64,000 nucleotides of DNA from Shewanella donghaensis (GTDB lineage Bacteria; Pseudomonadota; Gammaproteobacteria; Enterobacterales; Shewanellaceae), in contig NZ_CP041783.1 of the NCBI RefSeq assembly GCF_007567505.1, positions 4,340,001-4,404,000 on the forward strand, given 5' to 3'. This document shows positions 51,941-61,520 of this stretch, in pieces. The number at the start of each line of letters is the position of its first letter. The stretch's first letter is position 1. The notes under the pieces are model-generated. The model had not been told where the DNA came from. It saw nothing but the letters and a program-made list of their open reading frames with translations, and did not search any database. The position numbers and the translations under genes are program-made.

Positions 51941-52606
51941 ATGAAATATTTAGATTGGCAACAATTATTTGATGAACAACTACAGCAAGATTACTACCTT
52001 GCTCTGTCGCATTTTTTAGAATCTGAATATGCTCAAGGTAAAGTTATATACCCACCAAAAGAAGATATGTTTACCGCCTTCGATTTAACGGCGTTAGATA
52101 AAGTTAAAGTGGTTATACTTGGGCAAGATCCCTACCATGGTGCCGGGCAGGCTCATGGTTTATGTTTCTCTGTAAAAGGAGGCGTTAAAATACCGCCTTC
52201 ACTGGTTAATATATACAAAGAGCTCAAACAAGACATCGATGGATTTGAAGTGCCCACCCACGGAAATCTAACGTCTTGGGCCGACCAAGGGATTTTATTG
52301 CTTAATACAGTGTTAACAGTTGAGGAAAGTAAAGCTCATTCGCACTCAAAAGCCGGCTGGGAGCTTTTTACTGATAAAGTAATGCAGTGTCTTAATGAAA
52401 GGGATAAAGCCATTATATTTGTGTTTTGGGGAGCTCATGCAATAAAGAAAGGGCGTTGGATTACCGCGCCACAACATCATATTCTATCAGGGCCTCACCC
52501 ATCCCCTTTGTCGGCTTATCGTGGTTTTTTCGGCTGCAAACACTTTTCTACGATTAATGAATTATTAGTGGCAAAGAAACATACGCCGATTAATTGGCAA
52601 GTTTAG
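51941..52606 (+). CDS. ung: Uracil-DNA glycosylase, family 1
   Basis: Ung removes uracil from DNA to start base excision repair. The 221 residues carry all signature motifs: VVILGQDPYHGAGQAHGL with catalytic Asp63, the uracil-binding LLLNTVLTVE, and HPSPLSAYRGFFGCKHF with the catalytic His and minor-groove loop. The ATG at 51941 follows a GGTAGG/ATGGA region and gives the family length; the frame is open eight codons upstream. It is followed by a strong bidirectional terminator. Confidence 0.97.
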   Translation: MKYLDWQQLFDEQLQQDYYLALSHFLESEYAQGKVIYPPKEDMFTAFDLTALDKVKVVILGQDPYHGAGQAHGLCFSVKGGVKIPPSLVNIYKELKQDIDGFEVPTHGNLTSWADQGILLLNTVLTVEESKAHSHSKAGWELFTDKVMQCLNERDKAIIFVFWGAHAIKKGRWITAPQHHILSGPHPSPLSAYRGFFGCKHFSTINELLVAKKHTPINWQV

Positions 52607-52626
52607 CTTTTCTTTTCATATACGCA

Positions 52627-52666
52627 GAAAAAATGCACTTGATAAAAATCAAGTGCATTTTAATTT
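52627..52666. terminator. Bidirectional terminator between ung and ispB
   Basis: AAAATGCACTTGA-TAAAAA-TCAAGTGCATTTT is a perfect stem between convergent genes. Confidence 0.92.
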
Positions 52667-52717
52667 CGAACGGGTAGTTAATAAGCCTCAATGACATTGA
52701 AAATCAATGGCAACTTA

Positions 52718-53689
52718 TTAGTTATTACGTTGAACTGAAATTTTAGCCAGCGAAATTAGTGCAGTCTTATAATCACTGTCAGCAATGGGGGCTAATGCGG
52801 CAATAGCCTTGTCAGCTTCTTCATTAGCTTTTTGTTTGGTGTACTCTAATGCGCCTGATTCCTGCAATGCCGCAACTATTTCATCAATCGCTTTAGTGCC
52901 ATCACCTTTCTCAATGGCTTCTTTGATAAGTGCTTTAGCGTTGTCATTGCCATGTGCCATTGCGTAGATAAGAGGTAAGGTCGGCTTACCTTCTGCAAGG
53001 TCATCACCAATATTCTTACCTAGCTCATCACTATCAGCTGTGTAATCTAAAAGATCATCAGTTAACTGGAATGCAGTACCCAAAAACTTACCGTATTCGC
53101 CTAATGCAGTTTGCTGCTCTTGACTCACTTCAGCAATGACACCTGTGAGTAAGGTCGCAGCCTCAAATAATTTAGCTGTTTTGCAGTAAATTACTCGCAT
53201 ATAATTCTCTTCAGTGGTTTCAGGGTCATTACAATTCATTAATTGTAAAACTTCACCTTCTGCAAGAATATTGGTGGTGTCAGCAAGAACACGTAGTACT
53301 TTCATGCTATCTAACTCAGTCATCATTTGAAATGAGCGAGTATACAAAAAGTCACCGACTAAAACGCTAGCACTATTACCGAATAGAGCATTGGCGGTTT
53401 TACGGCCACGTCTTAAGGTCGATTCATCAACGACATCATCGTGTAGTAAAGATGCGGTGTGAATAAATTCTATAATGGCTGCTAACTTAAGATGCTCTTC
53501 ACCTTTGTAGTCGATAGCACGGGCAGCTAGTACTGAAAGTAATGGGCGAAGTCGTTTTCCACCGCCATTAATAATGTAAAAACCGAGTTGGTTTATTAAT
53601 GCAACATCAGACTCAAGTTGTTTGTAAATTAACTGATTGACGGCTTGCATGTCGTTATCAGCTAGTTGACGAATGGCGTTCAAATCCAT
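52718..53689 (-). CDS. ispB: Octaprenyl diphosphate synthase
   Basis: IspB extends farnesyl diphosphate with isopentenyl units to build the octaprenyl side chain of ubiquinone and menaquinone. The 323 residues have GGGKRLRP near residue 42, the first aspartate motif LLHDDVVDES (Asp84, 85 and 88), the second DDLLDY (about 215) and KT in the YCKTAKLFEAA segment. Divergent position from rplU-rpmA-obg is the usual gammaproteobacterial arrangement. A longer or shorter isoprenoid product cannot be excluded from sequence. Confidence 0.95.
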   Translation of the reverse strand: MDLNAIRQLADNDMQAVNQLIYKQLESDVALINQLGFYIINGGGKRLRPLLSVLAARAIDYKGEEHLKLAAIIEFIHTASLLHDDVVDESTLRRGRKTANALFGNSASVLVGDFLYTRSFQMMTELDSMKVLRVLADTTNILAEGEVLQLMNCNDPETTEENYMRVIYCKTAKLFEAATLLTGVIAEVSQEQQTALGEYGKFLGTAFQLTDDLLDYTADSDELGKNIGDDLAEGKPTLPLIYAMAHGNDNAKALIKEAIEKGDGTKAIDEIVAALQESGALEYTKQKANEEADKAIAALAPIADSDYKTALISLAKISVQRNN

Positions 53690-53853
53690 AATGGTCTCTA
53701 GTTATTAGGCTATCGGACAATATATTCTTGCCCACTATATAAGGTTCAGGTTGTATATTAACAAATTTTAACTAATTTTCATGCCTTAGACAGCTTTTGT
53801 TCTTAGATAGTGGGAGTTGAGCCGAGCTTTTTTTATTGATTCAAATTTAACGC

Positions 53854-53882
53854 TTGCCAGAATACAATTCTTGCCGTAGAAT
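53854..53882 (+). promoter_or_regulatory. Strong sigma-70 type promoter for rplU
   Basis: TTGCCA (53854-53859) and TAGAAT (53877-53882) are each five of six to consensus with a 17-base spacer. The following CCGCGCCC is a GC-rich discriminator of the sort linked to stringent control of ribosomal genes. The predicted leader is about 80 bases. Confidence 0.75.
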
Positions 53883-53968
53883 CCGCGCCCATTGTCATTA
53901 AAAGTTTTTAGCACCCGATATCTATAATAATTGAATCGGAGTGTTAGCCCATTTGGAGTGAAATAGCT

Positions 53969-54280
53969 ATGTACGCTGTTTTTCAAAGTGGCGGAAAGCA
54001 ACATCGTGTTGCTGAAGGTCATACAGTTCGTCTAGAAAAAATTGAAGTTGCTACCGGTGAAACTATTGAGTTTGACCAAGTATTATTGGTTGCTGATGGT
54101 GAGAACGTTCACGTTGGTGCTCCTCTAGTTGCAGGTGGTAAAGTTGTTGCTGAAGTGGTTAGCCACGGTCGCGGTGAGAAAGTAACTATTCAAAAGTTCA
54201 ATCGTCGTAAGCATCACGAAAAGAAAATGGGCCATCGTCAATGGTTCACCGAAGTTAAAATCACTGCGATTAGCGCATAA
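53969..54280 (+). CDS. rplU: 50S ribosomal protein L21
   Basis: L21 binds 23S rRNA in the large subunit. The 103 residues begin MYAVFQSGGKQHRV and include KFNRRKHHEKKMGHRQ, both typical. TTGGAG precedes the start. It forms an operon with rpmA, 16 bases downstream. Codon choice is that of a highly expressed gene. Confidence 0.98.
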   Translation: MYAVFQSGGKQHRVAEGHTVRLEKIEVATGETIEFDQVLLVADGENVHVGAPLVAGGKVVAEVVSHGRGEKVTIQKFNRRKHHEKKMGHRQWFTEVKITAISA

Positions 54281-54296
54281 TTTAGGAGTCTAACTC

Positions 54297-54551
54297 ATGG
54301 CACATAAAAAAGCTGGCGGTTCTACTCGTAACGGCCGCGATTCGGAAAGTAAACGTCTTGGTGTTAAGCGTTTTGGTGGTGAATCAGTTGTAGCTGGTAA
54401 CATCATCGTTCGTCAACGTGGTACTAAATTCCACGCTGGTGTAAACGTAGGTATTGGTCGTGACCATACTTTGTTTGCATTAACAGACGGCAAAGTTAAG
54501 TTTCAAGTAAAAGGTCCTAATAACCGTAAGTTTATTAGCATCGAAGCTTAA
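54297..54551 (+). CDS. rpmA: 50S ribosomal protein L27
   Basis: L27 reaches the peptidyl transferase centre. The 84 residues begin MAHKKAGGSTRNGRDSESKR and include GNIIVRQRGTKFHAG. The TAGGAG site precedes the start. A terminator stem follows, although obg downstream can still be reached by read-through. Confidence 0.98.
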   Translation: MAHKKAGGSTRNGRDSESKRLGVKRFGGESVVAGNIIVRQRGTKFHAGVNVGIGRDHTLFALTDGKVKFQVKGPNNRKFISIEA

Positions 54552-54573
54552 TCTAGACTCTAATCAGTCTTTG

Positions 54574-54604
54574 AAAGCCCTGCCTTCTGGTGGGGCTTTT
54601 GTGT
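54574..54604 (+). terminator. Terminator after rpmA
   Basis: AAGCCCTGCC / GGTGGGGCTT (with two wobble pairs) is followed by TTTG; a moderate terminator. Confidence 0.7.
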
Positions 54605-54822
54605 TTATTTACTTCATTGTTGACTTCTTTAGCTAAACTTTAAACCCGTGAATATATTCATGATTTTTTGTTTGCTACAGTAACGGTGAAGTCTATCAGT
54701 GTTAACACTGATAATTATTTATTATGCAGTAAGCGATTTGTGGTGATTGTATCTTCTACGCTTCCCTGCAAACCTCATTTTTGAGGTTATAATTGACACA
54801 TTAAGTGGTGTCAGGAGTTTGT

Positions 54823-55995
54823 ATGAAGTTTATTGATGAGGCTAAAATCAGAGTTGAAGCGGGTGACGGTGGCAGTGGCTGCGTTAGCTTCAGACGTGAG
54901 AAATATGTCCCAGACGGCGGCCCAGATGGTGGTGACGGCGGTGATGGTGGCAATGTATTTTTAGTCGCAGATGAAAACATGAACACGCTTATCGATTTCC
55001 GTTTTGTTAGCTCTCATATTGCTGAGCGTGGTAAAAATGGACGTGGTCGTGATGCAACTGGCCATGGCGGTAAAGATCTGTTTTTAAAAGTACCAGTCGG
55101 TACTCGTGCAGCAGATTTTGATACTGAAGAACAATTGGGTGATTTAACCACTCACGGACAAAAGTTACTTGTTGCTAAAGGTGGTTTCCACGGACTAGGT
55201 AATACTCGATTTAAAACGAGTACTAACCGTGCCCCAAGACAAAAAACATTAGGTACAGAAGGCGAAGTTCGCTTCTTGAAGCTTGAGCTATTATTACTTG
55301 CTGATGTTGGGCTGTTAGGTTTACCTAATGCAGGTAAATCAACGTTTATTCGTTCAGTATCTCGTGCAACACCAAAAGTCGCTGATTACCCGTTCACCAC
55401 ATTAGTGCCAAATTTGGGCGTTGTCAGTCCTCGACCTGGTCAAAACTTTGTTATTGCCGATATTCCTGGATTGATCGAAGGTGCATCTGATGGTGCAGGA
55501 CTTGGTATTCGATTCTTGAAACATTTAGAGCGTTGTCGAGTGTTATTGCACATTATCGATATCGATCCAATCGATGGTAGCGATCCAGTCGAATCTGCGC
55601 GTTCAATTGTTGCAGAGCTTGAGAAGTACTCTCCGAAGCTTGCTGCTAAGCCGCGTTGGTTAGTCTTTAATAAAATCGATTTATTGCAAGAAGATGAGCT
55701 TGCTGAAAAAATGGATCGTATTGTTAAAGAAATGGATTGGCAAGGCGACATTTACACCATGTCTGCATTTAACCGAATCAATACCAAAGAAATCAGCTTA
55801 AAGTTATTAGACTTCATTACTTCGTTGCCTCCCGAAGATGAAGGTACTAGCCCTGATGACGAAGTTGAGTTTAAGTGGGATAACTACCATGAGACTAGTG
55901 TTGAATCAGTTAATGAAGACTTCAAAGGTGACGATGACCTTGATGATGACTTCGATGATGATGATTACGATGTAGAAATTATCTACCAACGTTAA
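54823..55995 (+). CDS. obg: Obg family GTPase
   Basis: Obg (CgtA) is an essential GTPase in 50S ribosome assembly and stress signalling. The 390 residues have the glycine-rich Obg domain (about 1-158; GDGGSGCVSFRREKYVPDGG, GGDGGDGG) and the GTPase domain (about 160-330; G1 GLPNAGKST, G3 DIPGLIEGA, G4 NKIDLL). A very acidic C-terminal tail follows (about 350-390, DDDLDDDFDDDD). The ATG at 54823 lies after CAGGAG; a GTG at 54805 is less likely. It follows rplU-rpmA in the usual order. Confidence 0.97.
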   Translation: MKFIDEAKIRVEAGDGGSGCVSFRREKYVPDGGPDGGDGGDGGNVFLVADENMNTLIDFRFVSSHIAERGKNGRGRDATGHGGKDLFLKVPVGTRAADFDTEEQLGDLTTHGQKLLVAKGGFHGLGNTRFKTSTNRAPRQKTLGTEGEVRFLKLELLLLADVGLLGLPNAGKSTFIRSVSRATPKVADYPFTTLVPNLGVVSPRPGQNFVIADIPGLIEGASDGAGLGIRFLKHLERCRVLLHIIDIDPIDGSDPVESARSIVAELEKYSPKLAAKPRWLVFNKIDLLQEDELAEKMDRIVKEMDWQGDIYTMSAFNRINTKEISLKLLDFITSLPPEDEGTSPDDEVEFKWDNYHETSVESVNEDFKGDDDLDDDFDDDDYDVEIIYQR

Positions 55996-56018
55996 CTTTG
56001 AGTATTTAAGAGAGACAA

Positions 56019-56783
56019 GTGTACGCAGAAACTCAAAATGATATCACTCGTCTCGTTGTACGAAGTGCACAATTACTCTTAGCCTATGGTGCTGAATCTG
56101 ATCTTGTTGAAGAGATCAGTCAGCGCTTAGGTAAAGCACTAGGTCTCGCTAGTGTTGAACTCTCAATCTCTTCCAATTCTCTCGTGTTAACCAGCTTAGC
56201 CCATGGGCGATGCATCACCACCACAAGACGTATCCGCGCGCATGGCATCAATATGATGGTAGTTTGTGAAGTGCAGCGAATTTGCTTGCTTGCAGAACGT
56301 GGTGTTTATACAACCAAACAAGTTAAAAGACGTTTAAATCGAATTGAACCTAAAAGCTATCCAGCAAAATACGTCATCTTAATGATTGGCTTATCATGCG
56401 CCAGTTTTTGTCATCTTTTTGGCGGCGATTTAGCAGCAAGTGTGATTACTTTTTTTGCCTCTGCTGTTGGTATGTCTGTGCGTTTGTTCTTAGTGAGTAA
56501 GCATTTTAATTTATTGATAATATTTGCTATTACGGCTTTTATTACGACGTTAATTGCTCAAGTAGGTTACGTGGTCGATTTGACCGGCACCCCTAAAATC
56601 CCTATGGCAGCAAGTGTACTGATGTTAGTGCCAGGTTTTCCGATGATAAATGCGATTTCTGATATGGTTAAAGGCCATATGAATGTCGGGATTTCTCGCT
56701 GGGGCTTGGCAACACTGTTAACGCTCTCTACCGTCATAGGCATTACTCTTGCTATGTCACTCGGAGGGAGCCTGCTTCCATGA
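56019..56783 (+). CDS. yjjP: YjjP-type threonine/serine exporter family subunit
   Basis: The 254 residues contain an N-terminal soluble domain (about 1-110, with LLLAYGAESDLVEE typical of the ThrE/DUF1212 family) and four to five membrane helices (about 115-250, with VPGFPMINAISD). In E. coli YjjP and YjjB together export succinate; ThrE relatives export threonine and serine. The start is GTG after AGAGAG. The stop overlaps the start of the yjjB gene (ATGA), as expected of two subunits made together. Confidence 0.9.
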   Translation: MYAETQNDITRLVVRSAQLLLAYGAESDLVEEISQRLGKALGLASVELSISSNSLVLTSLAHGRCITTTRRIRAHGINMMVVCEVQRICLLAERGVYTTKQVKRRLNRIEPKSYPAKYVILMIGLSCASFCHLFGGDLAASVITFFASAVGMSVRLFLVSKHFNLLIIFAITAFITTLIAQVGYVVDLTGTPKIPMAASVLMLVPGFPMINAISDMVKGHMNVGISRWGLATLLTLSTVIGITLAMSLGGSLLP

Positions 56784-57247
56784 ACCTCATTTTAGAACTA
56801 CTGCATGATGCGTTATTTTCAGCAATCCCTGCGGTAGGTTTTGCCATGGTATTTAATGTACCAAAGCGATTTTTACCTTATTGCGCTATCGCTGGCGCAA
56901 TCGGTCATAGTGCTAGAACTTTGCTAATGCATATTGACATGCCGATTGAATGGGCAACTTTCACGGCAGCAGCTTTAGTCGGCATTGTTACAATACAATT
57001 TGCTAAACGTCACCTTGCCCCCCCGTTAATGTACGCAGTAGCGGCTATCATCCCCATGGTTCCAGGAACATATGCATATAATACTTTAATCGCGATAGTG
57101 CAATTAAATGTGCAAGAACAAGTTAGCAGTGATTTAACATCAATAGTTATCGCAAACGGCTTGAAAACCGTGTTTATACTTGGTGCTTTAGCTGTTGGAC
57201 TAGCAATGCCATCACTTGTTTATTATCGAACCAGACCTATTATTTAA
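56780..57247 (+). CDS. yjjB: YjjB-type threonine/serine exporter family subunit
   Basis: This 155-residue protein has four to five membrane helices and the ThrE second-half motif AIIPMVPGTYAYNTL (about 98). It is the partner of the preceding YjjP-type protein and overlaps it by four bases. Both are inner-membrane proteins. folA lies 28 bases downstream, so read-through is possible. Confidence 0.9.
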   Translation: MNLILELLHDALFSAIPAVGFAMVFNVPKRFLPYCAIAGAIGHSARTLLMHIDMPIEWATFTAAALVGIVTIQFAKRHLAPPLMYAVAAIIPMVPGTYAYNTLIAIVQLNVQEQVSSDLTSIVIANGLKTVFILGALAVGLAMPSLVYYRTRPII

Positions 57248-57275
57248 AATTTTTTAGCATTTATAAGGATTTTAC

Positions 57276-57752
57276 ATGCGCATCGCAATGATTGCCGCTA
57301 TGGCCAATAACCGCGTAATCGGCAAAGACAATAAAATGCCATGGCACTTGCCAGAAGATTTAAAACATTTCAAAGCTATGACGCTGGGCAAACCGGTAGT
57401 TATGGGGCGCAAAACCTACGAATCAATTGGAAGACCTCTTCCTGGAAGACACAATATTGTGATTACCCGTCAGGCTGATTATCAGATTGAAGGGGTATCA
57501 TGTGTAAACTCTTTTGCTGCAGCAAAGCAAATTGCTGGTGATTGTGAAGAATTAGTTGTTATTGGCGGCGGTCAACTCTATCAAGAAATTTTACCATTGG
57601 CCGATATATTGTATCTAACCTTCATTGAGCTAACTGTTGATGGCGATACCTTTTTTCCTGAATGGGATGATGGAAGCTGGAAGTTGCAAGATAAGGTTAC
57701 AGAAATAAATGCAGCACAATTGCAATATAGCTTTAACACCATGGTTAAATAA
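57276..57752 (+). CDS. folA: Dihydrofolate reductase
   Basis: FolA reduces dihydrofolate to tetrahydrofolate with NADPH and is the target of trimethoprim. The 158 residues have AAMANNRVIGKDNKMPWHLPEDLKHFK (active-site Asp27-type acid at the PED position), the NADPH motif VVMGRKTYESIGRPLPGR and VIGGGQLYQEILP. TAAGGA precedes the start. No resistance-type change was assessed. Confidence 0.96.
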   Translation: MRIAMIAAMANNRVIGKDNKMPWHLPEDLKHFKAMTLGKPVVMGRKTYESIGRPLPGRHNIVITRQADYQIEGVSCVNSFAAAKQIAGDCEELVVIGGGQLYQEILPLADILYLTFIELTVDGDTFFPEWDDGSWKLQDKVTEINAAQLQYSFNTMVK

Positions 57753-57838
57753 TGTTAAATTGTTGGCTGTTTTACCCTGAATAGATACTTACCCTCGATG
57801 GTAAGTTGAAAATAATAATACCTTTAAAGGAGTGTCAG

Positions 57839-58231
57839 ATGCGTCTAATGCCTGTGGCCGTAGCCGTCCTAATTGCAGCATCTTCTGTGTCAATCCCTGC
57901 CGTTGCTAATACTGATCAACTCGTAGCTAACATTTGTGATTACGTTAAATCTAATGACAAAAACCGCCTACGTAAAAAATTAAAAGAAAGCCGTGTAAAG
58001 TTACGCAATATTTATTCTGGTATTTCTTGTGATGGTAGTAGCTTATTAAGAACAGCTTACAACTCAAATTCTTTTGAAGTTGGTGAGTACATTGCTAAAC
58101 GTCTTCCTGCTGGTGATTTAAGCCAAGCAGAAGCTGACGGTCAAAGTATTCTTGATTGGGCTAATGCCAATGGTCATAGCGGTAGTGCTATTACTGCTGC
58201 AGTACAAAACCGTATCAATGGCGGTGAATAG
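57839..58231 (+). CDS. DUF3718 family small exported protein
   Basis: The 130 residues start with a signal peptide (about 1-24, AVA-N). The mature part has two cysteines (in NICDYVKSN and GISCDGSSLLR), which probably form one disulfide, and an ankyrin-like helical C terminus (YNSNSFEVGEYIAKRLP, DWANANGHSGSAITAAVQ). It matches DUF3718, whose function is unknown. The ATG at 57839 has AAAGGAG; the in-frame ATG at 57806 does not. A hairpin ACTTACC/GGTAAGT (57787-57806) lies in its leader. A terminator follows. Confidence 0.85.
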   Translation: MRLMPVAVAVLIAASSVSIPAVANTDQLVANICDYVKSNDKNRLRKKLKESRVKLRNIYSGISCDGSSLLRTAYNSNSFEVGEYIAKRLPAGDLSQAEADGQSILDWANANGHSGSAITAAVQNRINGGE

Positions 58232-58273
58232 CTCGTATGAGTTGTCCACTGTTTCAGTTTTATACCGCTAAAT

Positions 58274-58299
58274 AAAAAACCGCCTATGGCGGTTTTTTT
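58274..58299 (+). terminator. Terminator after the DUF3718 gene
   Basis: AAAACCGCC-TAT-GGCGGTTTT is a perfect stem followed by TTT. The rest of the 325-base gap 58232-58556 shows nothing beyond this and the next terminator. Confidence 0.92.
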
Positions 58300-58507
58300 G
58301 TTTATGAACAAGCTCCAGATAATCATCGCCGCGGTAATGATATATTTTAGCCCTCTATTTATAAAATCAGCTTATGTTGTTGAGTTTGGTAGCAGAATAC
58401 GCTTACTGTCCTAATAAAGTCTCATGCTACTTATGGCAAACTCATCGCAATTTTTTATTTTAAAAATTCAGCTTGTAAACAAACTATATACTTGGATTTA
58501 ACCCATT

Positions 58508-58533
58508 AAAAAAGGCTCCTAAGAGCCTTTTTT
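58508..58533 (-). terminator. Terminator after the chemoreceptor gene
   Basis: AAAAAAGGCTC / GAGCCTTTTTT with a four-base loop sits 24 bases beyond the receptor stop codon on the minus strand. Confidence 0.9.
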
Positions 58534-58556
58534 GTGTTTTACTTGGCGTGTGTTCG

Positions 58557-60578
58557 TTAAACTTTAAATTCTCTCACAGAGCTTTGTAGCTCTTCAGAGA
58601 GCATTGCAACCTGATGACTAGATTGGGCGGTTTGATCTGCACCTGTCGCAGTTTCCTCTGAAATTGCAGCAATGTGCTCTAACATTTCGGATACTTGCTG
58701 GCTCACAAGGTTTTGTTCTTGGGCTGCATGAGCAATATGGTTTCCAGAGTCATAAGCTTTATGCACTGATTGACTAATCGTCTCTAAAGCTAGATTAGCT
58801 TGTTCAGTCTTATCGACACAGCTAGTTGCTTGTGTTTGTCCAAGCTCCATTACAGAAACCGCCTGTTGAGCACCTTGCTGCAGTACTTCAATCATTTGTT
58901 GAATTTCGCTAGTCGATTTCTGTGTTCTAGAAGCAAGATTTCTGACTTCGTCAGCGACAACGGCGAAACCGCGACCTTGTTCACCCGCTCGGGCAGCTTC
59001 AATTGCAGCATTGAGTGCTAATAAGTTAGTTTGGTCGGCTATAGCGCGGATCACATCAAGAATCGAGCCGATAGAAGCACTATCTGTATGAACTTTATTA
59101 ATGACTGTCGCAGCTTTACCCACTTCTTCAGCAAGGGCAAGAATCGTAACTTTATTCTCTTCAGCAAGCTTACGCATATGCTGAGTTTCTTGGTCAGCTT
59201 GCTTTATTTGCTCTAGGGCTTGGTCTGCACTCATTGAAACTTGTTGAGCACTTGAGCTAAGTTGAGTCGTTGCTGTAGCCACTTGGTCAACCTGACTTTT
59301 TTGCTCTTGAATGCTTGAGGTTGTTTGAGTGGTAATTGCTGATGTTTCTTCAGCTGCCGCTGCCAATTGATTTGAACGGTCCAAAATACCGACAATTAGA
59401 TTACTTAAGCTATCGACTAGGCTGTTACAATTTTTAGCTAATTGAGCAAATTCGTCATGGCCAGTATCATCAAGTTTGTAGGTTAAATCACCTGAAGCTA
59501 AGATATTTAATGCACGGTTAACACGTTCAAGAGAGCGGGTTAATGGCTTAACAACGGCAATGCTAACCACGATAGAGACGAAAATGGCTAGAATAACCAC
59601 AAACATCGTTTTTAAACTCGCAGAGTCGATATTGTCAATGGCGCTATTACTAATGTCAGTCGTAAAATTTTCGATATTATTGGTTAGGTTGTGCATCTTA
59701 GCGTTAAGGTCTAAGCGATCTTTATCGGTAGCTGCCAGCATTTTAACCGCTGCTTGATCATGCTTTAGTTGTTGACCTTTAAGAGCCACAATTGAATTGT
59801 TACCATTGACTAATGCAAATACCGCTGAACTTTCAGCGTTTAAATCATCAAGAGTTCCATCACTAATAATGCCACGACCTTGTAAATTAATATGGTCTAT
59901 TTTTGCTCGTGTATCACTGAGCATATACTCAAGTTCTTTAACAATGACATTGTATTTGCTGTTATCTGTTGCCGCGACGAGATCATAGATTGTAGTAATA
60001 ATATTAATAAAATTACTATCGACCACACCGGCTGATGCTGCAATGCTTTGCTCTGTTACGTCATCGCTCATTTCTAAATCTATGAGGTCGAGCAAAATTG
60101 AAGAAGCATCATCTGCACTGTTTTCTAAGTCATCACGCAGAGTGACTAACTTTTCATGTTTGATTAGTGCACTTTCATGCTCTTGCAGCATCAAAGCACT
60201 ATTTTTTTCATAGCTGGCATAACTACGTTTAAGTTGAGAAAGGTTAGCTGAAAACTCTTGTTTGTCAGAGACTAAACTCGATAATTTGTTTAACTTGTTT
60301 CCAAATTCCGCAGACTGGTTTTTGATATTTATTTTTACAGCAGGGATTTTAGAAGCTTGATCGGTGTAATAGCCAAAAAGGATTTGAATTTGTTGACCAC
60401 TTAAATTTTCAGTCAATTCACCGGTAGTAATAAGTGCAGGTAAACTGATTTTTTGTAAGGTGGTTGTACTGTCTTTAATTGTATTGTTGGTAAGCAAAGA
60501 TACGCCACCTAATACGATTAAAAGAAGAGTAACAACAGTAAAACCGCCAATTACTCTGGTGGCAACGTTAAATTTCAT
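58557..60578 (-). CDS. Methyl-accepting chemotaxis protein
   Basis: This 673-residue receptor has two membrane helices (about 9-30 and 322-343) enclosing a helical periplasmic sensor of about 290 residues, then a HAMP domain (about 345-398) and the cytoplasmic signalling domain. The invariant hairpin tip AIADQTNLLALNAAIEAARAGEQ and GRGFAVVADEVRNLA is present. The ligand cannot be read from the sequence. No CheB/CheR-binding pentapeptide is visible at the C terminus (REFKV). It is transcribed alone, between terminator and apaH. Confidence 0.95.
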   Translation of the reverse strand: MKFNVATRVIGGFTVVTLLLIVLGGVSLLTNNTIKDSTTTLQKISLPALITTGELTENLSGQQIQILFGYYTDQASKIPAVKINIKNQSAEFGNKLNKLSSLVSDKQEFSANLSQLKRSYASYEKNSALMLQEHESALIKHEKLVTLRDDLENSADDASSILLDLIDLEMSDDVTEQSIAASAGVVDSNFINIITTIYDLVAATDNSKYNVIVKELEYMLSDTRAKIDHINLQGRGIISDGTLDDLNAESSAVFALVNGNNSIVALKGQQLKHDQAAVKMLAATDKDRLDLNAKMHNLTNNIENFTTDISNSAIDNIDSASLKTMFVVILAIFVSIVVSIAVVKPLTRSLERVNRALNILASGDLTYKLDDTGHDEFAQLAKNCNSLVDSLSNLIVGILDRSNQLAAAAEETSAITTQTTSSIQEQKSQVDQVATATTQLSSSAQQVSMSADQALEQIKQADQETQHMRKLAEENKVTILALAEEVGKAATVINKVHTDSASIGSILDVIRAIADQTNLLALNAAIEAARAGEQGRGFAVVADEVRNLASRTQKSTSEIQQMIEVLQQGAQQAVSVMELGQTQATSCVDKTEQANLALETISQSVHKAYDSGNHIAHAAQEQNLVSQQVSEMLEHIAAISEETATGADQTAQSSHQVAMLSEELQSSVREFKV

Positions 60579-60697
60579 AGCATACTCCGGCTGTTATTAT
60601 TTTATCCCGAATTTATCTCTTTGATCACTCAGGGTAATATGATCAGTTGAGATCTGTAAACTGTATCGGCTTTGTTAATGGAAAGTTTAATGTTTTC

Positions 60698-61516
60698 TTA
60701 ATTATATATTTTATTTTGTTCAATTTTTTCATTAGTTTCTAAGTGCCATAGGGTTAAATGTTCACCCCAACAGCAACCAGTGTCTAGTGCTTGCATATTA
60801 GGTTGATTAACAACACCCATTAATGCTGCCCAGTGACCAAAAACGAGAGTGTGGCTTCGCTTTAATTCAGAGTCAAATTCAAACCATGGTGTCAGTTCTG
60901 AAGACTTCTCTGTAATCGGTGTCTTGCATAGAAAATCTAAACTGCCATCGGTATTCAAATAGCGCATCCGAGTTAAGGCATTTATACAGTAACGTAATCT
61001 AACCAAACCCGTTGATTTACTATCCCATAAATCAGCTTCATCAGTGTACATTTTAGCGATAAGTGATTTTATATAATCATCTTCTTGTAATGCTTCACTG
61101 ACTGCTTTTGATTCAGTTAATAGTGTTTCTAGATCCCATTGGGGTGGAACACCGGCATGAGTCATAATCACATTATGGGAAGGTAGCGTTTGAACTAGTG
61201 GTTGTTTGCGGATCCAATCGATTAACTGAGGCAAGTCATCAGCTTTCAGAAGCTCATCAAGGTGATCTTTAGGGTTAGGTCTTTTTACTTTGCCGTTGAG
61301 GGCTAAAAGGTGTAAATCGTGATTACCCAATGTGATTTTGGCACTGGCATCTAAAGATTTTAAGTAACGCAGAGTCTGTAATGATCCATTACCTCGTGCA
61401 ACCAAATCACCTACTGCCCACAATTCGTCTTTGGATGGGTTGAAGTCGACTTTAGCGAGGATGAGTTGCAATTCTTCAAAACAGCCTTGTATATCACCAA
61501 CAAAATAATGTGCCAT
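60698..61516 (-). CDS. apaH: Bis(5'-nucleosyl)-tetraphosphatase, symmetrical
   Basis: ApaH splits diadenosine tetraphosphate into two ADP. The 272 residues belong to the PPP metallophosphatase group with GDIQGCFEEL (Gln in place of the usual His, as in many ApaH), GDLVARGNGSL, LGNHDLHLLA and the later His motifs in MTHAGVPPQWDL and FGHWAALMG. It lies four bases after apaG in the conserved surA-pdxA-rsmA-apaG-apaH cluster, and is its last gene. Confidence 0.96.
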   Translation of the reverse strand: MAHYFVGDIQGCFEELQLILAKVDFNPSKDELWAVGDLVARGNGSLQTLRYLKSLDASAKITLGNHDLHLLALNGKVKRPNPKDHLDELLKADDLPQLIDWIRKQPLVQTLPSHNVIMTHAGVPPQWDLETLLTESKAVSEALQEDDYIKSLIAKMYTDEADLWDSKSTGLVRLRYCINALTRMRYLNTDGSLDFLCKTPITEKSSELTPWFEFDSELKRSHTLVFGHWAALMGVVNQPNMQALDTGCCWGEHLTLWHLETNEKIEQNKIYN

Positions 61517-61520
61517 AAGA

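Noticed and set aside
53786..54022. 78-codon minus-strand frame over the rplU promoter
   Set aside because: It overlaps the strong promoter and the 5' end of rplU, with no start signal or domain.
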